DNA of 64,000 nucleotides from Prosopocoilus inquinatus (GCA_036172665.1 CM069871.1:3348001-3412000), one strand, 5' to 3'. Positions 10,987 to 21,460 are shown, counted from the first letter of the stretch. The notes: generated from the letters alone by a model not told the origin. Numbers and translations are program-made.

Positions 10987-11092
10987 CTGAATTACAAATG
11001 CCAACAAAAAAATTAGCAGCGATCAATTAATCGAAATGGTTGAACGATTATCACATACCTATTTTCAAATTTTGTTTGAATTTTGTAGTCAT

Positions 11093-11163
11093 TCAGTAGT
11101 GTAAGGTTGGTAGAGCTGGACTGTGTATTAGAAGGTTGCCTTGATCAATGGAGGGAACAGAGG
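11093..11163 (+). CDS. Candidate first exon with initiator and start codon, copy A
   Basis: A TCAGT arthropod-type initiator at 11,093 is followed by a short leader, ATG at 11,148 and the codons for MEGTE. The exon then ends GAGG|GTGAGT (donor GT at 11,164-11,165), leaving one base for the next exon. No TATA box lies at the usual distance. The same arrangement is kept in copies B and C, all with an intact ATG, frame and donor. I could not locate the next exon. It may be a real short first exon of a gene, or a duplicated relic. Confidence 0.35.
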
Positions 11164-11573
11164 GTGAGTATCTCGTTACGTCACGCCACGTGATAAATTC
11201 GATTGGGCATATTAACGAGATTTCTTTCTATTTTAAAAATTTAATGTAAATTCTCTCTTTCAAGAAAATCAGCGTTGGTGATTTGAGAGAATAATTATTC
11301 ATTTTATGCGTAAAGAAGAAAATCTATTTTCTAATACGTGCTTTTTTAAAATTATTTTGCACTGAATATTCCTTCGCCTTTCGCCTCTCCAAACCATTTT
11401 TCTTTTACTTTATTTAACGCTATAACTTCATTGATATTTACTTATTTTGTTATCTTGAATTATATTTGGTTGATTGTAAAGTGTTTAGATAATATTTCAA
11501 TATTTCATTCGGTCTTATTTAATTAAAAAGAAAATTGTTCATATTAAAATGGCTTGGTGACATTTATTTTTAC

Positions 11574-11670
11574 ATGCTCCGTATTGCCCCTGAATCCGTC
11601 TCTGTCCATCGTTTTTTGTTGATGCTTCCATGAAATTTACAATTTTTCTGAACCTTTCGCTTCCCAAGTA
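11574..11670 (-). CDS. Possible minus-strand exon
   Basis: A pyrimidine-rich acceptor TTTATTTCAG precedes a 97-base open stretch containing YLGSERFRKIVNFMEASTK in one frame and KFHGSINKKRWTETDSG in another. A possible donor CAT|GTAAAA follows. Only the second frame joins in phase to the 55-nt exon at 10,986. In copy B a single base is lost at the acceptor, removing its AG. The product is not recognised. Confidence 0.2.
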
Positions 11671-12283
11671 CTGAAATAAAATTAAAAAAAAACTCTGTAC
11701 GTTCCATAAATTCTTTTGAACAATTTTCAAACCTCATTATAACGCATTTGTATAGATTTTTGCAAAAACGTTTCCATTTATGTTATTTTTTTGGGTTGAC
11801 CTGACGTGTTTGGCCATTTTGGTTTTAGTGCCGACACCTTAACTTCATATTTTGACATAACGACCATACGCACCCATTTTCGGCATTTTTTATGTCTTCA
11901 AGTTACCCTCCCTGAGGCGAATGCGCTTGATAATTGGTCACTTTAGCATGAATCTGGCTGTTCTTTGAAAAGTTGCGTTCCCCTTTTTTTGGTTGTTTAC
12001 GGACGATAATTTGATACCAGTCGTATCTAACCTAAAAACATTTCTGTTGACGCAAACCTGATTGGATTTTCTTGGCGAAAATCCATTACAATGCAGAATC
12101 AGATTATATAAGGTTAATAATTTCCGTTCTTGCTTGTGTAACTGTGTGGATTGCTAAGTAAGTCAGTTTCTCCTTTTTTTTTTGTGCTTAAATTCAGGTG
12201 TTCGATCATTTGTAAGCAAATTCCGTTTACCCTAGACGGTGTCTATTATTTTCTCCCATGTCGTTCGTCTGCGGATAGTTAAC

Positions 12284-12874
12284 TAGTCTTGAACCGTTCA
12301 TAAATAAGAATAAAAACATTGCGTGACATTTTGGAGTATAAATGGCGGAATACGCTGTCAAAAGCGAACTGCTCCCTTTATAAAGGAATTTAGTTTCTTT
12401 GATTGGCCAGCTGTTTATTCTGCCCATCGAAGTTAAGTATATGGAGGACGATGTGCCGTATTAAGTGTACTACTGATAATCGGTCGGGTTGTGGACCTTT
12501 AGTACGGCAAAACGAACGTCCTGTGGCGTATGACGCACTTTGTCAGGCATTTACTGTGTTCTCTGGTGCTCTTTATTTTTGCCACACAAGAAAAGAGAGT
12601 GCGCATTCGATAATCGACTCGTTTTCCGCTCGTTTGTTGCTCCTCCACTTACTTAACCTCCATGACTCGGCCATTAATCTTCCAAACTGTCAAACTATAT
12701 GTCCAAGAACATGCCGTTTATAGGAATCCGGTAGTGTATTGCAACTGATAAAATTTTTAATGACTCTCAAGGAATTATGCAGAAATACTTCGTCGTACTT
12801 CGGATGTTAGAAGTTTCTTAATTCCTCAAAGTAGTATATGGATTTTTTTTTCAGTACGCTTACCTTGAAATAAA
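12284..12874. other. Noncoding spacer with an inverted-repeat relative at 21.2 kb
   Basis: 12,430-12,655 is similar, in inverted orientation, to 21,235-21,460. Both contain TTTATTTTTGCCA, a GTACGGCAAA/GTATGGCAAA box and a GGAGGA motif. A 106-codon frame here is not kept in the other copy. A TATA-like GTATAAATGG near 12,334 has no clear downstream context. Confidence 0.4.
12430..12655 (+). repeat. Dispersed repeat related to 21,235-21,460
   Basis: It is diverged from its partner but clearly alignable over about 220 bases on opposite strands. In the 21-kb copy, TTGTATGGCAAA and TTTGCCATACAA form an inner inverted repeat. Confidence 0.55.
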
Positions 12875-13569
12875 TACAGGGTGTCATTAAATACCGTGGA
12901 CGTAGGTTAACCACAGATTCCTGGGCTAAGGACAAGACCTTTTAATCCAACTCTGGGGCCTATTCTGTATGGAAAGCGTTAAATTTAAAGGGCTGTTAAA
13001 TTTTGTTGCTACGATAATAACCAATCACAGAAGTGTATTTTGAATTTTAAACGAGCTTTAAATTTCAACAGCCCGTTGATAAGTTACAGAATCCGCCCCT
13101 CTGTGCCCTAAAATGATTCGTTAATTAAATTCAAATCATTCTTTACTGGTTCTCAATTAAACCAATAATAAACGAGTTATTGCGATACTTGTATTCATCT
13201 TTTACAAACAGAACTTCTGTTAGAAATTTGCTATAAATCGGCTGAATTGCTGTAGGGTACGATTTCCGCCATAATTGATGCCTCGTCAGCAGAAGAGCAG
13301 TTCGAGAAATCCACGGTAATCTGACCTGTCCGGTCTTTTTACGAATTGACAGCGCTTAATTGTAAACTACAGCTTAGTCTTGTAAGCCATCACTCACATA
13401 TCAACGCAATGAAAAATTTACATATGCAAGTATTTAGAGAATGCGATGTGCAATTGCTTTTTTGATATTATGATTTAAAAACCGTTAATTTTTGCTAATT
13501 TGGATGACTTTGTAACTCCAATAATAACGAAGTTAGCAATAGTGCGGCAGTAACTTTGATCACCCCGTA
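12875..13569. mobile_element. CAGGGTG-ended transposon remnant
   Basis: The left end TACAGGGTGTCATTAAA is mirrored at the right by GATCACCCCGTA (inverted TACGGGGTGATC). The right third matches the element at 18,062-18,287, including CAATAATAACGAAGTTAGCA. TA at the outer edges is compatible with a Tc1/mariner-like target site, but that is not proven. No transposase frame remains. A foldback MITE (12,955-13,099) sits inside. Confidence 0.6.
12955..13099. mobile_element. GGGGCC-ended foldback MITE nested in a larger element
   Basis: The left end GGGGCCTATTCTGTA is inverted at the right as TACAGAATCCGCCCC. Inner arms pair TTAAAGGGCTGTTAAATTT with AAATTTCAACAGCCCG. TCT flanks both ends, a possible 3-bp duplication. 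It resembles the GGGCC MITE group by its termini. Confidence 0.75.
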
Positions 13570-13579
13570 TAAGTATATA

Positions 13580-14806
13580 AGATTTACAGTCGGTAAGTTA
13601 GTGCTCTCTCCAGGGTTGCCAGATTGAGCGAAATTCCGTCACTTGGGCTACATTTTAGACGTTTTGACGTTTTAAAATCTTCCTTGACGCCTTTCTTCAT
13701 TTGTTTTTTGTCTATCCATTCTTTTTCAGTTTTTTTTCTATTTTTTTGCATTTTTCTTCTTTTTAAACGAATTGGTTTTCGCATTTTATTGATTCTCATT
13801 TTTCCAGTTTGCTTTTATTTCCTGTGACTTCGTTTTTATTTGGAATAAGTCGTCTATTTGTCATATTTTTACATCCTGGCAGTCCCGTTTCTCTTTTTAA
13901 ATTCATTTCATCTTTCGCATTTCTGTTTAGTTTATCAAACTGATTTTCACATTTTCCTGACTGACGCTTTTTTATAGTTTCACAGTTGTCTTTTGTTTTC
14001 CACTAGTTCTTTCGTCTGGAGATTCATTTGTTTTTTGTTTATCTTAAGCTCGTTTGACACTATGCAAGATTTCACATCTTGCATGTATAAAAAATTTTTG
14101 TTGCAAATCGTTTTTAATTGCAGTGAAAACCTCGAGCAGCCTTTGTACAGCTGTTTCAGCCCTGTTTGGGGCTTCATCAGCAAGCATGGCCGTCTTGCAT
14201 GGGGGACTTATTAGGAGCAAATCCGCTTCAGTTTGTCTACCTTACTGCAACGTCAGGTCAAAAAGCGATCGTAAGATGTCGCTGTTTTATCTGTTCATCG
14301 CTTTTTTTATAGTTTTATAGTTGACTTTTGTTTTCTACTAGTTCTTTGGTCTGGAGATTCATTTGTTTTTTGTCTTTTTCTTAAGCTGGTTTGACACTGT
14401 GCAAAATGAGAGAGAGGCTACCACAGTGAAGTAATAATCGTTACGGGTTTGTTTTTATTTGCAATAACTTTCGTCGATTTTCTTTTTTTTTCCGTCGTGA
14501 TAGTTCTTTCGTTTTTTTCCTTCGTGATAATTCTTTCTTTTTTTTCCATCACGATAGTTCTGTTTTTTTCTAATTTATTTTATCTTTGTAATGGTCATAT
14601 TTTGTTGATTGACGCTTTTTTATAGTCGTCTTTTGTTTTCTACTAGTTTTTTTTTCTTTCGTTTTTTGTTTACCTTAGGCTCGTTCAACGCTATGCAAGA
14701 TTTCACAATATAAAATCTTGTACAAAAGAAGAGAGAGACTATCGGAATGAATGTCCATTAGTTGAATCGATGCTTTCTGAAACACTTTGTCCTAAAATGC
14801 TTTATT
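13580..14806. repeat. T-rich long repeat, copy 1
   Basis: It shares its order of blocks with 19,711-21,110: GTAAGTTAGTGCTCTCTCC, AGGGTTGCCAG, T-rich sequence, a partial hairpin arm with AGCAGCCTTTGTACAGCTG, GCAAGCATGGCCG, GGTCAAAAAGCGAT, and a run of short TTCCATCACGATAGTTCT units. Here the hairpin half is single-armed (about 14,083-14,330). Small open frames on both strands (67-88 codons) follow the repeat and are not conserved. Confidence 0.8.
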
Positions 14807-14808
14807 AA

Positions 14809-14947
14809 GGGTGATAATTTCATAATCGAATTAAAGGAGGCTTTAAAATTAAAGTCACATTCTAACCTATAAATAATAAAGTTTGTTTTGACAACTGACA
14901 GCTACTTTAAATTTAAAGTTTTCTTTAGTTCAGTTGTGAAACCGGGC
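14809..14947. mobile_element. Diverged GGGCC-type MITE
   Basis: The inverted ends GGGTGATAATTTCATAATC and CAGTTGTGAAACCGGGC are recognisable, with inner AATTAAAGTCACATT and ACTTTAAATTTAAAG. It is more diverged than the copies at 52.1 and 59.9 kb. Confidence 0.55.
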
Positions 14948-15383
14948 TTTAGTCAGGGCATTTTTAAAGTTCGTAAAGAAAAAGTTATTTAATATAAGAA
15001 CGCTTGTATCTGTTTGTATAATATTTGGTTTGTATATCCGCGCAGATTAACGATACTGCATGCCCCCTTTTTGGCTTTGATTTTATTATACGGAAACTTT
15101 ATTTTCGCTGTTATTACTTGCTATTCGCACAATGTTGAAACTAAAAATGTGTTCTGCATAAAAACACAAATTCGTCGTAGGAGCTCATTCTTAAATTCAG
15201 GTTACCAAACAAGCCAAAATTTCGCCCGGGCCGCCCGCAAGGAATACAAAATCGCGTTTTAAAGAGAACTCTCGTCTGCTTCGACTTTTCGCTGATGTAT
15301 TATTTATTTTATTAAAGTGTAACGTGTGCTGGCGATCTGCGAAATCGTGACGAATTAGAAAGAAGGAGTCCGAGCAGGTGGCA
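14948..15383. other. Noncoding spacer before copy B
   Basis: An 82-codon frame (15,014-15,262) has a hydrophobic stretch (HAPFLALILLYGNFIFAVI) but no other support. The minus-strand coding candidate of copy B extends into the first part of this interval, to a TAA at 15,312-15,314. Confidence 0.4.
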
Positions 15384-15621
15384 GGGAACAGGCGAATTAA
15401 AACCAAATTCGTATTCGTCCTGGCGGCACACCGCGAGGACCGACTTGCATCCGAAATAAGCCTTGATTTTGGCCATCCAGTGGGAACCGTCCTTTTCAGT
15501 GGTATCTACCAGAATCTAAACGGTGCTTCATATGCATGAAAAAAATTTGCATTTGGTTCGACTTACATGGTTAGACAAGAATTTCAAACAAGAACGTTCG
15601 CTTGTCGTTTCCGTACGGACG
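15312..15621 (-). CDS. Candidate two-exon coding fragment, copy B
   Basis: Exon 15,621-15,567, a 51-nt GTAAGT...TTTAG intron, and the next exon from 15,515 are base-for-base identical to copy A over the shared part. Because the left flank differs beyond 15,384, the frame does not stop after the FGFNSPVP region but continues 23 codons to a TAA at 15,312. Perfect identity of this coding-like portion contrasts with the diverged remainder of the duplication. Product unrecognised. It could be a relic or part of a larger gene. Confidence 0.35.
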
Positions 15622-16913
15622 CTGAATTACAAATGCCAACAAAAAAATTAGCAGCGATCAATTAATCGAAATGGTTGAACGATTATCAAATACCTATTTT
15701 CAAATTTTGTTTGATCTTTGTAGTCATTCAGTAGAGTAAGGTTGGTAGAGCTGGACTGTGTATTAGAAGGTTGCATTGATCAATGGAGGGAACAGAGGGT
15801 AAGTATCTCTTTACGTCACGTCACGTGATAAATTCGATTGGGCATATTAACGAGATTTTTTTCTACTTTAAAAATTTAATGTAAATTCTCTCTTTCAAGA
15901 AAATCAGCGTTGGTGATTTGAAAGAAAAATTATTCATTTTACGCATAAAGAAGAAAATCTATTTTCTAAGACGCGCTTTTTTAAAATTATTTTGCACTGA
16001 ATATTCATTCGCCTTGGGCCTCTCCAAACAATTTTTCTTTTACTTTATTTAACGCTATAACTTCATTGATATTTAATTATTTTGTTATCTTCAATTATTT
16101 TTGGTTGACTGTACAATTTTTAGTTAATATTTCAAGATTTCATTCGGTCTTATTTAATTAAAAAGAAAATTGTTCTTATTAAAATTGTTTAGTGACATTT
16201 ATTTTTACATGCTCCGTACTGCCCCTGAATCCGTCTCTGTCCATCGTTTTTGGTTGACGCTTCTATAAAATTTACAATTTTTCTGAACCTTTCGCTTCCT
16301 AAGTATGAAACAAAATAAAAAAAAAACTCTATACGTTCCATAAATTCTTTTGAACAATTTTCAAACCTCATTATAACGCATTTGTATAGATTTTTGCAAA
16401 AACGTTTCCATTTATGTTATTTTTTTGGGTTGACCTGACGTGTTTGGCCATTTTGGTTTTAGTGCCGACACCTTAACTTCATATTTTGACATAAAGATCA
16501 TGCGCACCCATTTTCGGCATTTTTTATGTCTTCAAGTTACCCTCCCTGAGGCGAATGCAGTTGGTAATTGGTCACTTTAGCATGAATCTGGCTGTTCTTT
16601 GAAAAGTCGCGTTCCTCTTTTTGTGGTTGTTTACGGACGATAATTTTATACCAGTTGTATTTAACCTCAAACATTTCTGTTGACGCAAACCTGATTGGAT
16701 TTTCTTGGCGAAAATCCATTACAATGCAGAATCAGATTATATAAGGTTAATAATTTCCGTTCTTGCTTGTGTAACTGTGTTGATTGCTAAGTAAGTCAGT
16801 TTCTCTTTTTTTTTGTGCTTAAATTCAGGTGTTCGATCATTTGTAAGCAAATTCCGTTTACCCTAGACGGTGTCTATTATTTTCTCCCATGTCGTTCGTC
16901 TGTGGATAGTTAA
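15384..16913. repeat. Segmental duplication, copy B
   Basis: Same content and orientation as 10,749-12,283. It ends at GGATAGTTAA and abuts a third partial copy. Small changes damage one candidate exon (acceptor near 16,304) and open another: a 60-codon minus-strand frame (16,537-16,719) that is interrupted in copy A. Confidence 0.92.
15728..15798 (+). CDS. Candidate first exon, copy B
   Basis: TCAGT at 15,728, ATG at 15,783, the MEGTE codons and a donor GAGG|GTAAGT, which is an even better match to the donor consensus than in copies A and C. The leader differs from copy A by a few substitutions. The next exon was not found. Confidence 0.35.
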
Positions 16914-16915
16914 TT

Positions 16916-17131
16916 AAATTAGCAGCGATCAATTAATCGAAATGGTTGAACGATTATCAAATACCTATTTTCAAATTTTGTTTGATCTTTGTAGTCATTC
17001 AGTAGTGTAAGGTTGGTAGAGCTGGACTGTGTATTAGAAGGTTGCCTTGATCAATGGAGGGAACAGAGGGTGAGTATCTCGTTACGTCACGTCACGTGAT
17101 AAATTCGATTGGGCATATTAACGAGATTTTT
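16916..17131. repeat. Segmental duplication, partial copy C
   Basis: It repeats only the part of the unit from AAATTAGCAGCGATCAATTA to the GAGATTTTT after the first-exon donor, joined directly to the end of copy B. Just the promoter-plus-first-exon portion was copied a third time. Confidence 0.9.
16999..17069 (+). CDS. Candidate first exon, copy C
   Basis: TCAGT at 16,999, ATG at 17,054, the MEGTE codons and donor GAGG|GTGAGT. Downstream sequence is unrelated to copies A and B, so if used it would splice to a different exon. Confidence 0.35.
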
Positions 17132-18061
17132 GCGTTATTTGATTACTAGGACCGTAGAATTTATTCCATTTTTAGTGAATTAGATGAAGCTTTAGGAAAC
17201 AGATTAAAACTCACCTTATTTACTTCACTGGGACGAATAGAAGTTTTGTGTGACGTCATGACTTAGGAAATATCAAATTGCATATTAAATGGGAACGAGG
17301 CAACCTGATAGATGCAATAATATCAGTCTTACCAACCTTGCAGCAGTGTAACAACTACCTGAATTTTTAAAACTTTCTTTTGAAATATACGCTAGGTCGG
17401 TTGGCAGCAGTGGTTACCATACCTGAAAGTTAGCAATCAAATTTACAAACATTCAGTTTACCATCTTGACATGTCAACTGCTGCTTTTCCTCCATTTTTC
17501 GTTGTGATTTTAGACGGTTCAGATAAATTGCGAATGGAACAACAAAAATACCATCCAAAATCTACAATACTTTTATAATCTCACAAACTTGTCAGCTGTT
17601 TTAAAGAAAAAGAAAAAACCGTGAACAATACTTTTATAACCTCACAAACTTAGAGTTTTGACTACCATCATCTCACACTTGATTAATTCTTAACTATTAA
17701 TAGAAAAATAAATAAATTTATGGTACTGAAACGTGTGACATGTAATACCTAACCTCACATTTTAAATTGAGGCGTAAAGCCGAAGCATAAAAGGGGTACG
17801 GGGAAAGACAATTTTAACATCCTAGACTTGATGCCAAAAGTGAAAGGAACAACTGGCTTTGAAGACTTGGTCAGTTGGCAGCAGTTGACGTAAATGAAAG
17901 GAAAGCGCTAAATATGTCAGATTACAAATTCAAAATTAAAGTTGCAACGTACAAAAGTACGCTAAGACTCCCTAAGTCCTTTATTATTGCTTTAATTGAG
18001 AAAGAGAAAGGAATTTTTTTGTATTTAGAATTTGATGTTCTTTCATATGCCACTAAAAAAA
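17132..18061. other. Noncoding spacer
   Basis: Direct repeats CAATACTTTTATAA...TCACAAACTT occur at about 17,562 and 17,621. A short frame starting with ATG at 17,913 (MSDYKFKIKVATYKS...) runs into the transposon end at 18,062 and is probably spurious, though its first 45 codons look protein-like. Confidence 0.4.
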
Positions 18062-18287
18062 TACAGGATGTTCCATTAAACAATTGCACGTCGGATTCTC
18101 AAAATATTTGGCTACGTAATGTTATTACATAGCCAAATATTTTGAGAATCCGACGTGCAATTGTTTTTCTGATATTACCATTTTAATCCCGAGTAAAAAC
18201 ACTTCATTTTTGCTAATTTGAACGACTTCGTAGCTCCAATAATAACGAAGTTAGCAATAGCGCGGCAGTAACTTTGATCACACTGTA
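18062..18287. mobile_element. CAGGRTG-ended element with long hairpin
   Basis: Left end TACAGGATGTTCCATTAAA, right end GATCACACTGTA. It contains a hairpin with 43-base arms at 18,078-18,166, built on CAATTGCACGTCGGATTCTC and its inverse with one mismatch. The segment after the hairpin matches the right third of 12,875-13,569. Confidence 0.65.
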
Positions 18288-18290
18288 TAA

Positions 18291-18673
18291 CAAAGATTCT
18301 TAACCTGCAAAACATTACGTTACTAAAAATCTTTGGACCGGCATGAACTAATACGTTCAGAGATAAAACAGGCTTTCCAATAGAAAAACGAGAATTCTGA
18401 CATTGACAGGTTTTACAGAAGTAAAACCATACAGCCGGAAACCGAATTGATTTTGAACACAATTTTGATATTAATGGAATATTGAATATTGAAATTAAAA
18501 ATGCAAAATCAAGGTAAGCGAAAGCACTAAATAAAAACAAATACCCTGTCAATACTGACCGTAGGTAAAGCGGTTGCCAACTGTCATTAATAAAAAGAAA
18601 CGAGAATCACCGCGCGCCAAATTTAAATTATCGCACCTTTAATACACAGTCGAAAGCAAACAAAACTAGACAA
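18291..18673. other. Noncoding spacer
   Basis: A 125-codon minus-strand frame (18,175-18,552) partly overlaps the preceding transposon remnant and shows no domain. No other feature. Confidence 0.4.
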
Positions 18674-18958
18674 GTACAGATTCCTGTAATTTTTCTTTTT
18701 TCAAAATGGCACCTCTGATAGCGTTTTCGATTGCGGGTGCACTGTATGCACTGAGTGCATCTTCATCTTGCTCTAGCCTCGAGGAATAAAATGACATGCA
18801 AATAATCGAAAACGCTATAAGTAGATAGGACTTCACAAATGTTACAAAAGCTTAGAGCTTGTCAAATCTGAAAGCTATCGAAACTTTTAAGTGTCACTTA
18901 TAATGTTGTATTTAAACAGTATCATTTCGGAGGAAGAAAAATTACAGGAAACTGTAAC
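18674..18958. mobile_element. Foldback MITE, TTCCTGTAATTTTTC family, copy 1
   Basis: The left arm GTACAGATTCCTGTAATTTT is inverted at the right as AAAATTACAGGAAACTGTAAC. An inner pair GATAGCGTTTTCGATT (18,718) and AATCGAAAACGCTATA (18,803) nests inside it. A second copy lies at 36,886-37,058 and a single arm at 38,447-38,485. Confidence 0.7.
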
Positions 18959-19242
18959 TGTCTATTATTTTTTTGCTTTTGACTGCGCCTAGAAAATTAT
19001 TTAATAATAAACGCAAGGAATTTGCTTAATTCAGTTGACTTAATTCAAATTTAGTTTACCAAATATCTCCTTGTTTTGGTTGTAAACAAATCTAGGTCGG
19101 CCAATGTTAAAAAAATCGTATATCACAACATGGCAACATAAAAGTGATTGTAAACTCAAAAAAAAGACTGTAGCAATACCGAAATGTTGGAATTAATTTT
19201 TTTTAATTAGGTAAGTACGTTCATTCCCTGAAGTGTCGTTAT

Positions 19243-19294
<52 letters not shown>

Positions 19295-19370
19295 AATAAC
19301 CATATTATTGTTAATTATTTTCAAAATAAACAACATTTATTTCGGTATTCTTAACAGTACTTTAATTTAC
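18959..19370. other. Noncoding spacer with microsatellite
   Basis: AT-rich, without a gene. Apart from the (GAAA)n tract listed separately, nothing stands out. Confidence 0.5.
19243..19296. repeat. (GAAA)n microsatellite
   Basis: About twelve uninterrupted AAGA/GAAA tetranucleotides. Confidence 0.95.
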
Positions 19371-19660
19371 TGGGTGGTCAATGTCAAGTGTCCTGAGTTG
19401 GTAATTCTTAATTTAAGGTGGCGTGATTGAATAATTGCCTAACATGATCCGTTCCATATCCGGTTTCAATCTGTCAAAAGAAGGTTATGTTTTGGTTATG
19501 TCGTTGTTATGACAGTAAACACGAGTGACAGCACAGCGTCTCACAGTTCGGCGGAAATAATAAATTACTGAATCATGTTTGAAAACTATAAAAGATAAAA
19601 ATGTACTAATGTAGGGATCTTTTTGTTGCCAACCCCGGACACTTGAGATTGACCATTTTG
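19371..19660. mobile_element. Foldback element with TGGTCAAT ends
   Basis: TGGTCAATGTCAAGTGTCC at the left is inverted at the right (GGACACTTGAGATTGACCA). An outer match extends to GAGTTGGTAA / TTGCCAACCCC. Internal sequence is not coding; a 100-codon minus-strand frame spans the right arm. Confidence 0.65.
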
Positions 19661-19710
19661 TATAAATGTGTCGCTGGTAGATTGCTAATAGTCTACATGC
19701 ATTTATAATA

Positions 19711-21110
19711 AGATTTACAGTAGGTAAGTTAGTGCTCTCTCCAGGGTTGCCAGGTTGGACCAAATTCCGCCATTTGGGCCACATCACATTTGGTGTTTAA
19801 AAATCTTATTTGACGTCTGGCTCCTGATTACTAATTTTTTTGTTGTAACACTTTTTTTTCGGCGGAAAATCGCCGTTTTCTTTTTCATTTATTTTCTGTC
19901 TATTCATTTTACTTCAGTTTTTGTTTTGTTTTTTTTTTTTGCATTGTTCTCCTTTTGAAACGAATTGGTGTTCGCATTTTATTGATTCTCATTTCTAAGT
20001 TCGCTTTTGTTTCCTATGAGTTTGTTTTAATTTGCGATAACTCGTCGATTTTTTTTTTTCATCGTGGCAGTTCTGTTTTTCTTTAGAAATTAATTTTATC
20101 TTTCGCATTTCTGTTTTGTTTATCAAACTGATTTTCACATTTTCCTGCTTGACGCTTTTTTTATAGTTTTATAAAAAAAAAATTGTGCAAATCGTTCTTG
20201 ATTGCAGCGAAAACCTCGAGCAGCCTCCGTACAGCCGTTTCAGTCCTGCTTGGAGCTTCTTCAGCAGAGACGTAGCTCGACATTCCCACTGTCAAGTCGT
20301 TTTTGTTTGCAGTGGGAATGTCGAGCTAAGTCTCTGCTGAAGAAGCCCCAAGCAGGGCTGAAACAGCTGTACAGAGGCTGCTCGACGTTTTCACTGTAAT
20401 CAAAAACGATTTGCAACAAAATTTTTTAAAACTTTCATTAGGTTTTGACAGCAAGCATGGCCGCCGTGCATGGGAGACTTATTAGGAGCAAATCCCGCTT
20501 CAATTTGTCTATCCTACTGCAATGTCAGGTCAAAAAGCGATAGTAAGATGTTGCTATTTTATCTGTTTATAGTTTTATAGTTGTCTTTTGTTTTCTACTA
20601 GTTCTTTTGTCTGGAGATTCATTTGTTTTTTGTTTATCTTAAGCTCGTTTGACACTATGCAAGATTTTACATCTTGTATGTACAGAATGAGAGAGAGGCT
20701 ACGATAGTGAAGTAGTAATCGTTACGGGTTTGTTTTTATTTGCAATAACTTTCGTCGATTTTCTTTTGTTTTTTTTTTCGTGGTGATAGTTCTTTCTTTT
20801 TTTCCATCGTGATAGTTGTTTCTTTTTTTCTCCATCATGATAGTTCTGTTTTTTCTTCTTTTAATTCATTTTCTCTTTCACATCAATTTCGCTTTAGTTT
20901 ATTTGAATCCAACTGATTTTCACAATTTGTTGAGTGACGCTTTTTTATAGTTGTTTTTTGTTTTCTACTAATTTTACTTTTTCGTTTTTTGTTTACCTTA
21001 GGCTTGATTATCACTGTGCATAATTTCACAACATCAAATCTTGTGCAAAATAAATGAGAGGCTACCGCAGTTGAATCGATACTTTTCGGTCACTTTGTCA
21101 AAATTATATA
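19711..21110. repeat. T-rich long repeat, copy 2, with complete hairpin
   Basis: Same block order as 13,580-14,806. Here the central part is a long hairpin (20,183-20,419), followed by GCAAGCATGGCCG, GGTCAAAAAGCGAT and short TTCCATCGTGATAGTT units (about 20,780-20,850). The copies are diverged with many indels. Confidence 0.8.
20183..20419. repeat. Long inverted repeat (about 109-base arms, 18-base loop)
   Basis: The left arm (20,183-20,291) runs from TTGTGCAAATCG through CTGCTTGGAGCTTCTTCAGC to CATTCCCACTG. The right arm (20,310-20,419) is its near-perfect inverse. A transcript would form a long stem. Related arms lie at 14.1, 50.4-51.1 and 59.6-60.0 kb. Confidence 0.85.
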
Positions 21111-21234
21111 TCAATTCTTGTATCGTGTCAAGGTCAATCTTCTTTTGTATTTTTTCCTGTTTTTTTATGTTCTCGTACTATGTATTTATCTTTTGATTTT
21201 CTTTTCAAATTGACTATTCGAATTTTATTGAACC

Positions 21235-21460
21235 TCTTCTGCACGGAGGTTTACCTCTGGAGGAGTAAAGAGCCAGCAGAAAATGAGCCGATTTTCGGAC
21301 GCGCGATCCCCTCTCTTGTATGGCAAAAATAAAGAGCAATATGTGTGCGACAATGTGCGTGATACTCCACACTCTATTCGATTTGCCATACAAAAGGCCC
21401 GCGGCCGAACCGGTTCTCAGTAATACACGTTATACGGCGTGGCGTCCTCCAGCGGTATAA
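21235..21460 (-). repeat. Dispersed repeat related to 12,430-12,655
   Basis: CpG-rich relative to its surroundings. It contains the inverted pair TTGTATGGCAAA / TTTGCCATACAA about 75 bases apart. A 71-codon minus-strand frame crosses it but is not shared with the other copy. Confidence 0.55.

Larger units (their letters stand above)
10749..12283. repeat. Segmental duplication, copy A
   Basis: The segment reappears at 15,384-16,913 with an offset of about 4,635 bp, and in part at 16,916-17,131. The first 305 bases are identical in copies A and B, while the remainder carries dozens of substitutions and small indels. It contains a candidate plus-strand first exon, candidate minus-strand exons, and ATGGATTTTCGCCAAG, an imperfect palindrome. 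Neither copy has LTR or TIR ends that I can see. Confidence 0.92.

Noticed and set aside
16717..16744. TATATAA box before the minus-strand ATG of the 60-codon frame in copy B
   Set aside because: It is too close to the ATG: a start site 30 bases downstream would fall at or after the start codon. The frame is also broken in copy A.
17413..17435. Minus-strand recursive splice-like CTTTCAG|GTATGG
   Set aside because: The donor half is weak and the pyrimidine tract is short; no gene candidate on that strand nearby.
18175..18552. 125-codon minus-strand frame
   Set aside because: It overlaps a transposon remnant shared with 13.4 kb, where the frame is not kept.
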